Below, one piece after another: positions 1 to 5,508 of a stretch of 6,795 nt of DNA. The translations under genes were made by a program, and so were the position numbers. The notes under the pieces were generated by a model that made no database searches, was not told the DNA's origin, and was given only the letters and a program-made list of their open reading frames with translations. Position 1 is the first letter of the stretch; each line of letters opens with the position of its first letter. The DNA comes from Rhizobium sp. Q54 (GTDB taxonomy: Bacteria > Pseudomonadota > Alphaproteobacteria > Rhizobiales > Beijerinckiaceae). Location of the stretch: NCBI GenBank assembly GCA_945901195.1, contig CAMDKB010000252.1:1-6795 (forward strand), written 5' to 3'.

Positions 1-952
1 GATCGAGTTTCCATGCAGCCCGCATCACCAGCAAACGCCCGATATCGATGGCATGGGCGAGTTCGCCGAGCTTGATCTGGATGCTCTCATATTCGCCCAG
101 CCGTTTGCCGAAGGCATGGCGTTCACCCACATAGGCCGAGGCGATCTCGACGCAGCGCTTGGACAGCCCGAGCCAGCGCATGCAATGGGTGAGCCTTGCG
201 GGGCCAAGTCTGATCTGCGTCATCTTCAATCCGTCGCCGATGCCCATCAGGACATTGTCGTCGTCCACCTCAAGGCCATCAAACTCGATTTCGCAATGTC
301 CGCCGTGTTCTTCCGGCCCCATGATCGGAATACGCCGGATAATGCGCCAGCCCGGCTGGTCCTTGTGAAACAGGAACGCCGTGAGTCCCTTGCGCGTGTC
401 GTTCGACGTGCGTGCGAGCAAGATGAAGTGTGAAGCCTCGCCTGCGCCGGTGATGAACCATTTATGGCCGAAAATACGCCAGCCCGTCGTTGTCTTTTCC
501 GCACGTGTGCGGATCATCGTGGGATCAGAGCCGCCACCGGGATGCGGCTCTGTCATCGCAAAGGCAGAGCGCACACGGCCCTCAACGATAGGCCGCAACC
601 AGCGTTCTTTCTGCGCTGGGGTCGCCACCTTTGCCAGAACACTCATGTTGCCGTCATCAGGCGCTGCGCAGTTGAAGACTACCGGCCCGAAAATGGAGCG
701 ATTGGCCTCTTCATACATCGCAGCCCAGGCAACAATCGGCAATTGCATGCCGCCAAATTCCCTCGGCGATTGCGGCGCCCAGAGGCCTGCGGCCTTCGCT
801 TTTTTCCGGACTGTTTCAAGACAGGGGAGATTGATGTTTTCGTGCTCGTCAAAATTCGCACGATCTGCTTCCAGAGGCAGGATCTCCGTGTCGACAAAGG
901 CGCGGGTACGCAGCCTGATGTCTTCAAATTCGGGCGGCAGCGCGAAATCCAT
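1..952 (-). CDS. Acyl-CoA dehydrogenase, ACAD10/11-like (C-terminus off the window)
   Basis: Flavin-dependent alpha,beta-desaturation of an acyl-CoA in the cytoplasm is the expected role. The frame is open for 317 codons from ATG at 952 to the left edge with no stop, so the gene is partial; family members are usually about 380-420 residues. Visible are the N-terminal helical domain (residues 1-125), the FAD/substrate motif FAMTEPHPGGGSDP (131-144), the beta-barrel domain with WFITGAG (165-171), and the start of the C-terminal helical domain with LGPARLTHCMR (249-259) and RHAFGKRLGEYESIQ (278-292). The GGGSDP and GPAR..HCMR wording resembles the ACAD10/ACAD11 branch rather than short-chain butyryl-CoA dehydrogenases. 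The catalytic Glu region is not reached. An AAAGGG ribosome site lies about 9 nt before the ATG. The start is 15 bp after the SDR stop, so the two are almost certainly co-transcribed. The actual substrate cannot be read from sequence. Confidence 0.95.
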   Translation of the reverse strand, partial: MDFALPPEFEDIRLRTRAFVDTEILPLEADRANFDEHENINLPCLETVRKKAKAAGLWAPQSPREFGGMQLPIVAWAAMYEEANRSIFGPVVFNCAAPDDGNMSVLAKVATPAQKERWLRPIVEGRVRSAFAMTEPHPGGGSDPTMIRTRAEKTTTGWRIFGHKWFITGAGEASHFILLARTSNDTRKGLTAFLFHKDQPGWRIIRRIPIMGPEEHGGHCEIEFDGLEVDDDNVLMGIGDGLKMTQIRLGPARLTHCMRWLGLSKRCVEIASAYVGERHAFGKRLGEYESIQIKLGELAHAIDIGRLLVMRAAWKLD

Positions 953-967
953 GGGGTTCAGACCCTT

Positions 968-1741
968 TCAGAGAGGCGTAAGCAGGTGTCCGCCATCCAC
1001 GGGGATAATAGTCCCGGTCATATAGGCGGATGCCTGGCTGAGCAGCAACAACAAGGGGCCATCGAGATCAGCGAGCTTGCCGATCCGGCGCTGGGGGATG
1101 CGCTTGACCATCGCTGTTCCCGCTTCCGAATTCAGATAGCCATCATTGATGGGCGTATCGATATAGCCCGGCGCAATAGCGTTGACGCGAATCTTGTAGC
1201 GCGCCCATTCCAGCGCCATCTGGCGCGTAAGCTGCACAAGGCCCGCTTTCGAAGTCGCGTAGGCGCTGACGTGCATGCCTTGCCGGAAGCCGAGAATGGA
1301 AGCGATGTTGACAATCGAGCCACCGCTCTCCGTGGCGATCATATGCCGGACGACTTCCACCGCGACGTTTCGGGCGCCAGTCAGGTTTGTCGCGATCACA
1401 TCATCCCAATCGCTATCGCTTTCTTTTTCGAGCGGGTTGCCGTGAGCGATGCCGGAATTGTTGATCAGCGCGGTGACAGGGCCATCAAGCGAGGCTTCCT
1501 CAACAGCTTGCCTGACGGAAGCACGGTCGCGCACATCCATGGAGAAGGCGCTGGCATGGCCGCCGGAAAGATAGATATCGGCCACCAGATCATCAAGCCG
1601 CTCCTTGCGTCTCGCACACATCAGCGCGTGTCCGCCATGAGCCGCCACCACGCGGGCAAAATGCTCACCGATACCTGATGACGCGCCGGTGATGAGCACG
1701 CGGGCGCCATTCAGATTTACGTTGAACTCAGATTGCGCCAT
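968..1741 (-). CDS. Classical short-chain dehydrogenase/reductase (SDR), first gene of the SDR-ACAD pair
   Basis: NAD(P)-dependent alcohol/ketone oxidoreductase, 257 residues, the usual length for classical SDRs. The Rossmann cofactor motif TGASSGIG is at 18-25, an NNSG variant of the NNAG motif at 94-97, and the catalytic tetrad is N119, S148, Y161 and K165 (YATSK). The PGYIDTP stretch after the active site (191-197) and the C-terminal PVDGG (247-251) are also typical. Two arginines after strand beta-2 (CARRKERL, 42-49) with no acidic residue at its end favour NADP(H) over NAD(H); this is inference. The ATG at 1741 is preceded by a modest AGTAGG ribosome site. The acyl-CoA dehydrogenase follows 15 bp downstream, suggesting action on a hydroxyacyl/ketoacyl intermediate or on a product made by its partner. 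Substrate is unknown; many SDRs of this type are annotated only generically. Confidence 0.95.
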   Translation of the reverse strand: MAQSEFNVNLNGARVLITGASSGIGEHFARVVAAHGGHALMCARRKERLDDLVADIYLSGGHASAFSMDVRDRASVRQAVEEASLDGPVTALINNSGIAHGNPLEKESDSDWDDVIATNLTGARNVAVEVVRHMIATESGGSIVNIASILGFRQGMHVSAYATSKAGLVQLTRQMALEWARYKIRVNAIAPGYIDTPINDGYLNSEAGTAMVKRIPQRRIGKLADLDGPLLLLLSQASAYMTGTIIPVDGGHLLTPL

Positions 1742-1877
1742 GGCAGGACCTACTGGATCAGTTTACAAATATGCCGCGCGTATTTTGCGCGTTTGCCAAA
1801 GGAAAACAGGCAACAACTTTCCCGCAAACGCCCTAATTCAGCACACTGTGACACAGGAAAAAAGCGCTGATCTCCTG
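1742..1877 (-). promoter_or_regulatory. Gap upstream of the SDR with a small palindrome
   Basis: No gene is seen here. A short inverted repeat, CGCGC (1775-1779) and GCGCG (1787-1791), sits about 35-65 bp before the SDR start, where an operator could lie. Immediately next to it GTTTGC (1791-1796) faces GCAAAC (1824-1829). I could not find a convincing -35/-10 pair, so whether the SDR-ACAD pair has its own promoter or is read through from the MetE-like gene remains undecided. Confidence 0.25.
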
Positions 1878-1907
1878 CCCCGGCTGGCAGCAGTGCCGCA
1901 GCCGGGG
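1858..1907 (-). terminator. Possible terminator after the MetE-like gene
   Basis: A perfect 9-bp GC-rich stem is formed by CCCCGGCTG (1878-1886) and CAGCCGGGG (1899-1907) with a 12-nt loop, starting 15 nt past the MetE-like stop. In the direction of transcription a run of six T (1863-1858) follows, but only about 15 nt beyond the stem, so this is not a textbook intrinsic terminator. It could instead be a pause or an mRNA 3'-end stabilising hairpin. Confidence 0.4.
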
Positions 1908-1921
1908 TCAGCTGGCGAGCT

Positions 1922-3094
1922 TTACTTCCCCCACAATTCCTTCGACGCGATTGCCGTACCCTGCGCCAGAGCCTCGAATTTTGCCCACATCACCGAGGGG
2001 TGAACCCGGCGATAGTACGGACCCTGAGCAAAGCCGCAATCGGTTCCAGCCAACACGTTCTCGCGACCGATCAGCTTGGCGATGCGTACGATGCGCTCGG
2101 CAACCAGTTCAGGATGTTCGACAATGTTGGTCGCATGGCTGATCACGCCGGTGGCCAGAATCCTGTCCTTCGGCGGCTTGTACTCACCCCATACCTTCCA
2201 CTCATGTTCATGGCGGGGGTTTGCGCCCTCGATCACGTAGCAGCCGGCCTTGATGGCGTAGATCTTGTCGAGCAGGTCCCGAATCGGGATATCGGTGGTG
2301 TGCGGACCCGGCCAGCTGCCCCAGCAGACGTGATAGCGGACCATTTCTTCCGGCACGTCCTGGAGAGAGTAATTGATGACCTCGACCTGGCGGTCGAGCC
2401 ACTTGCGATAATCGCCGAGTTTTACTTCGGGCAGCATCCTGTCCCAGGTGACGGCAAAGCGCGCATCGTCAAGCTGCACCAGCAATCCGGCATCCACAAT
2501 CTGCTTGTATTCCGTGCGCATGGCCTCGGCGATAGCCTGGAGCAGGTCGTCGTCGTTCTTGTAATATTCGTTCTTGCGATCGGGAATAACCGAAGTAGGC
2601 GACGCCACGGGCAAAAAGCCTTCTGTGACACCGGCCGCCGCCATCGCGGCTTTCATGTTGTCGATATCGAGTTTGAGGGCAGCCTGTCCGGTATAGGCAA
2701 GCGGACCAACGCAGATTGAATCCATCGTCGTGGCTGCTGCCCCTTCGTAACCATCCATTTCGTCATAAAACGCCGGAAATTTCGCCCGGTCCGCGCCGCG
2801 CCTGAATGTGTTGCCGCCGCCAGCAAAGGGACGACGCTCGAAGCCGCTCATCCGCTCCAGCACATATTGTGACCAGCTGATGCCCTTGCCGAATTCACCG
2901 TCGCTGGGGATATCAATGCCGATGGCCTTCTGCTCCCCGACGGATTTCTTCACTTCTTCGGCCAGGGTTCTGGCCTGTACTGCGGGTTCGACGGGCTTGC
3001 CAGCCTGTTTGGCGCGCAAATTCTCGATGACCGACGCCGGGCGCGGGAGGCTGCCGACATGAGTGGTGAGAATACGATCTGTACTGCGGTTCAT
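1922..3094 (-). CDS. Cobalamin-independent methionine synthase (MetE C-terminal domain) family protein
   Basis: A 390-residue stand-alone (beta/alpha)8 protein equivalent to the catalytic C-terminal half of MetE; the N-terminal half of classical ~750-residue MetE is absent. The N-terminal THVGSLPRP (11-18 core, H12) and SDGE (64-67) are family hallmarks. The expected zinc ligands are present: H255 and C257 in HVCWGSW, E289 in VIEGANPR, and C353 in GTDCGF. It should therefore activate a thiol(ate) for alkyl transfer. Relatives include homocysteine methyltransferases and epoxyalkane:coenzyme M transferase; which thiol and which alkyl donor are used here cannot be decided from sequence. The ATG at 3094 follows a very strong GGGAGGA ribosome site (3104-3098). 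The gene is divergent from the binding-protein genes and shares their control region. A housekeeping methionine synthase role is less likely given the catabolic context, but this is inference. Confidence 0.9.
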   Translation of the reverse strand: MNRSTDRILTTHVGSLPRPASVIENLRAKQAGKPVEPAVQARTLAEEVKKSVGEQKAIGIDIPSDGEFGKGISWSQYVLERMSGFERRPFAGGGNTFRRGADRAKFPAFYDEMDGYEGAAATTMDSICVGPLAYTGQAALKLDIDNMKAAMAAAGVTEGFLPVASPTSVIPDRKNEYYKNDDDLLQAIAEAMRTEYKQIVDAGLLVQLDDARFAVTWDRMLPEVKLGDYRKWLDRQVEVINYSLQDVPEEMVRYHVCWGSWPGPHTTDIPIRDLLDKIYAIKAGCYVIEGANPRHEHEWKVWGEYKPPKDRILATGVISHATNIVEHPELVAERIVRIAKLIGRENVLAGTDCGFAQGPYYRRVHPSVMWAKFEALAQGTAIASKELWGK

Positions 3095-3110
3095 GAGTCC
3101 TCCCGGGACG

Positions 3111-3174
3111 GGTTTGCGGGCCCTGAATGTGCCTGTCGCGGCCTTCTAACCCGAAGAATTGCACACCGCAAACC
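3111..3174. repeat. Widely spaced 9-bp inverted repeat in the divergent region
   Basis: GGTTTGCGG (3111-3119) and its exact reverse complement CCGCAAACC (3166-3174) lie 55 bp apart centre to centre, upstream of the MetE-like gene. The 9-mer GTTTGCGGG at 3112-3120 recurs on the minus strand at 1829-1821, upstream of the SDR. This could be a pair of regulator sites or chance. The six-base core GTTTGC also occurs inside genes, which weakens the case. Confidence 0.3.
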
Positions 3175-3197
3175 ATAGAAGCCCACGAGTCGAGATC

Positions 3198-3234
3198 TTG
3201 TCCCAATATCGGCCTGTCTTAAAATGGGAGACAA
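3198..3234. promoter_or_regulatory. Candidate overlapping divergent promoters inside an inverted repeat
   Basis: On the plus strand TTGTCC (3198-3203) and TAAAAT (3220-3225), 16 bp apart, make a reasonable sigma-70-like promoter for the binding-protein genes. On the minus strand TTGTCT (3234-3229) and GATATT (3210-3205), 18 bp apart, make a weaker promoter for the MetE-like gene. Both -35 boxes fall in an inverted repeat, TTGTCCCA (3198-3205) and TGGGAGACAA (3225-3234), complementary apart from a one- or two-base bulge. A regulator bound here could control both directions. A second, weaker plus-strand pair is GAGACA (3228-3233) and TATATC (3251-3256). Confidence 0.45.
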
Positions 3235-3288
3235 CCGCTACCCGCCGCTATATATCGGCTTCAGGCAGACCCAAATGGGTGGCAATCT

Positions 3289-3296
3289 GGGAGGAG
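3289..3296 (+). promoter_or_regulatory. Ribosome binding site that fixes the start of the first binding protein
   Basis: GGGAGGAG ends 6 nt before the ATG at 3303. It decides the start, because the same frame stays open up to an ATG at 3159 that would put 48 hydrophilic, arginine-rich residues before the signal peptide and would run across the promoter region. Confidence 0.85.
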
Positions 3297-3302
3297 CGAA
3301 CG

Positions 3303-4355
3303 ATGAGAATTCTAAAGGCACTCAAACTTGGCTCTATCTTGCTGCCGTGCGCCCTGGCGATAGGCGTTGGCTCGCAGGCGCAGGCCCAAAAGAAGATCAG
3401 CCTTGGAACCGTTCAGTCGTTCGGCGCCATTGTCACATATGTTGCCAAGGACAAGGGTTATTTCAAGGAATTCGGCATCGACGTCGACATCAGTTTCATG
3501 AATTCGGCAGCCAATGTGGTGGCGCTGCTGGCCAAAAATGATCTCTCCATCATCGAAGGCGGCATTTCCGCAGGCTTCTACAACGGCCTCGAGCAGGGCC
3601 TGCCCATGATCATCGCCACCGATCGCGTGTCCTCGCCCATCCATCATTATCTCGTCGTGCGCGCCGATCTCAAAGGCAAGGTGACGAAGTTGTCAGACCT
3701 GCGCGGCATGAACGTCGGCAGCAATTCGATAGCTGCCGTCACGACCTATGAACTTGGCAAGATGCTCTATACGGCAGGCATGACGCTCAAGGACATTGAG
3801 CTGAAGACCCTCGCATTTCCACAAATGGGCGCCGCGCTGAAAAACGGCGCTCTGGACGCCGCACTCAACATTCCCCCCTTCGGCGCGCAGATGGTGGATC
3901 AAGGTCTCGGTTTCGAAATGGCAGGCGTCGACGAACTCGTGCGACCCACACCGATGACAATCGCCGCAGCTTTCATCAACACTGAATGGGCGAAAGCCAA
4001 CAAGCAGATGGTGTATGATTTTTTTGTCGCTTACATGCGCGCGACGCGTGAATACTGCACCGCATACCATGGTGGCGCCAATCGCAAGGAAATGATCGAA
4101 ATTGCGCTCAAGAATGGGCTCGATCGCACTGCAGAAGCGCTTGAGAAAAATCCCTGGACCGGTCGCAGCATGGACGGCACGGTGCACATGGACAGCGTGA
4201 TGGACCAGCAGAAATATTATCTGGAGCTTGGCATCGTCAAAAAAGAACAGCCGGCGGAAAAGATATTCACGCGCGAATATATCGACTATGCGAACGCCAA
4301 GCTAGGGCCGCCTCCTGCCGTCAATCCCGCCTCGAAACTGCAGGGCTGCCGCTAA
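3303..4355 (+). CDS. Periplasmic ABC-type substrate-binding protein 1 (NMT1/SsuA/TauA-like)
   Basis: A 350-residue secreted solute-binding protein of the NitT/TauT (NMT1, SsuA-like) class, expected to bind a small ligand in the periplasm. The signal peptide has a basic start (MRILKALK), a hydrophobic core, and a likely cut AQA|QKK after residue 28. Family features include the first strand and pocket loop (32-45), DKGYF (50-54), EGGISAGF (85-92), ATDRVSSP (105-112), SDLRGM (131-136) and NGALDAAL (181-188). The mature protein has only two cysteines, C252 in EYCTAYH and C349 in the C-terminal QGCR, which suggests a disulfide. Compared with its two paralogues it is the odd one in several pocket-side motifs (NIPPFG where they have QPW; WTGRSMDG where they have WPGRNxSG). 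It is the first gene of the trio and the next starts 21 bp after its stop. Ligand unknown; no permease or ATPase is adjacent. Confidence 0.92.
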   Translation: MRILKALKLGSILLPCALAIGVGSQAQAQKKISLGTVQSFGAIVTYVAKDKGYFKEFGIDVDISFMNSAANVVALLAKNDLSIIEGGISAGFYNGLEQGLPMIIATDRVSSPIHHYLVVRADLKGKVTKLSDLRGMNVGSNSIAAVTTYELGKMLYTAGMTLKDIELKTLAFPQMGAALKNGALDAALNIPPFGAQMVDQGLGFEMAGVDELVRPTPMTIAAAFINTEWAKANKQMVYDFFVAYMRATREYCTAYHGGANRKEMIEIALKNGLDRTAEALEKNPWTGRSMDGTVHMDSVMDQQKYYLELGIVKKEQPAEKIFTREYIDYANAKLGPPPAVNPASKLQGCR

Positions 4356-4376
4356 TTACTGGAAAGGGTCGGGAAC

Positions 4377-5417
4377 ATGATCAGTTACAAGGGTCTGGCT
4401 TGCGCCACCGCGCTCTCGCTTCTTGTCTTGCCAGCGTATGGGCAAGAACAGACGATCAAGATCGGCGCTGTACGCTCCGTCGCCAATGTCTCGGTTTATA
4501 CAGGAATAGACAAAGGCTGGTACAAGGCAGCGGGCCTTAACGTAGAGGTCGAGGACCTTGATGCGTCTGCCAATGTGATCTCGCTGCTCGCGACCAATCG
4601 CTTGCAAGTGGTGGAAGGCGGCATTTCCGCCGGCTTCTTCAACGGTATTGAACAAAAGCTGCCCATCATCATTGCGACAGACCGCACATCTTCGCCGCTC
4701 AGCCACAAACTTCTCGTACGCGAAGAATTGCGTGACAAGGTCAAGCGCATTTCCGATCTGAAGGGAATGCGTATCGCGAGCAATGCAAATGCGTCAGTTA
4801 CTTCATACGAAGTCGGCAAGATTCTGGAATCCGACGGCGTTTCATTTGGGCAAATCGACCTGAAGATCATAGGCTTCCCGTTGATGGGAGCGGCATTCAG
4901 GAACGGCGCGATCGATGCAGCGCTTGTGATCCAACCCTGGGGCTCGTCGCTTGTTGACGAGAAGATCGCCTTCCTGCTCGCCGACCCGGACGATTACGCC
5001 ACTCCGCGTCCGCTTACGATTGCAGCGACCATCATCAATACCGATTGGGCGAAAAAGGACACTGAACTCACGAAGCGGTTTTTCGTCGCCTACATGCGCG
5101 GTGTACGTGATTACTGCCTGGCCTATCACCGCGGGCCAAATCGCAAGGAAGTGGTCGAGCGTTCCACCCGCATGGGCCCCATCAAGGATGCGGCGTTCAC
5201 GGAAAAATATCCATGGCCGGGACGCAACATGAGCGGCGAAATGAATGTGCCGAGTCTTCTCGACATTCAGAAATATTATCGCGAGCTGGGCATCGTCAAA
5301 GCGGAGCTTCGCACCGAACAATTATATGACCGGCAATATCACGATAATGCCAACAAGGAACTGGGGCCGCTGCCGCAAGTCAACCCTGACTCCAAACTCG
5401 CAGGTTGCAGAAACTGA
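4377..5417 (+). CDS. Periplasmic ABC-type substrate-binding protein 2 (paralogue)
   Basis: A 346-residue paralogue of the preceding protein, collinear over its full length. The signal peptide spans about 1-22 with a probable cut AYG|QEQ. Shared blocks are DKGWY (45-49), EGGISAGFFNG (80-90), ATDRTSSP (100-107), SDLKGM (126-131), NGAIDAALVIQPWG (176-189), FFVAYMRGVRDYC (235-247), YPWPGRNMSGEMN (278-290) and the tail LGPLPQVNPDSKLAGCRN (329-346). Mature-protein cysteines are only C247 and C344, matching the other two copies. The early C9 in the signal peptide lies too close to the N-terminus and lacks a lipobox, so a lipoprotein is unlikely. The ribosome site is GGAAAGGG, about 9 nt before the ATG. 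The gap to the first binding protein is 21 bp, so the two form one transcription unit. Ligand is unknown; the pocket loops differ from both neighbours. Confidence 0.92.
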   Translation: MISYKGLACATALSLLVLPAYGQEQTIKIGAVRSVANVSVYTGIDKGWYKAAGLNVEVEDLDASANVISLLATNRLQVVEGGISAGFFNGIEQKLPIIIATDRTSSPLSHKLLVREELRDKVKRISDLKGMRIASNANASVTSYEVGKILESDGVSFGQIDLKIIGFPLMGAAFRNGAIDAALVIQPWGSSLVDEKIAFLLADPDDYATPRPLTIAATIINTDWAKKDTELTKRFFVAYMRGVRDYCLAYHRGPNRKEVVERSTRMGPIKDAAFTEKYPWPGRNMSGEMNVPSLLDIQKYYRELGIVKAELRTEQLYDRQYHDNANKELGPLPQVNPDSKLAGCRN

Positions 5418-5442
5418 TAGCGCATAAAGGCCTTCTGTTCAC

Positions 5443-5460
5443 ATTGGTATGTTTGCCAAT
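5443..5460 (+). other. Intercistronic hairpin between binding proteins 2 and 3
   Basis: ATTGGTA (5443-5449), loop TGTT, TGCCAAT (5454-5460) gives a 7-bp stem with one G-U pair, 26 nt past the stop of binding protein 2. No T run follows, so it is not an intrinsic terminator. A second CCAAT (5492-5496) directly abuts the ribosome site of binding protein 3 and could compete for ATTGG. An mRNA stability or translation-tuning role is possible; chance is not excluded. Confidence 0.35.
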
Positions 5461-5508
5461 CAAGAGAACCGGCAGGCCAGCTACGCGCTGACCAATAAGG
5501 GAAACAAA

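Noticed and set aside
464..1678. Long plus-strand open frame of 404 codons opposite the acyl-CoA dehydrogenase and SDR genes
   Set aside because: It runs antisense across two genes with clear catalytic motifs, shows no recognisable domain, and crosses their junction. It is a codon-bias shadow.
2000..2719. Plus-strand open frame of 239 codons opposite the MetE-like gene
   Set aside because: Antisense to a gene with intact zinc ligands and a strong ribosome site; no domain signature of its own.
3159..3302. N-terminal extension of binding protein 1 from ATG at 3159
   Set aside because: It would add 48 hydrophilic residues before a clean signal peptide and cross the candidate promoters; the strong GGGAGGAG site points to 3303.
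4377..4442. Lipoprotein signal in binding protein 2 (C9) or binding protein 1 (C16)
   Set aside because: Neither cysteine sits in a lipobox at the end of the hydrophobic stretch, and each is followed by more hydrophobic sequence and a standard signal peptidase I site.
5427..5434. 8-bp palindrome AAGGCCTT after binding protein 2
   Set aside because: Short and isolated; expected by chance and not tied to any promoter or start.
5449..5508. N-terminal extension of binding protein 3 from ATG at 5449
   Set aside because: No ribosome site precedes it, it lies in a hairpin, and it would bury the signal peptide 20 residues in.
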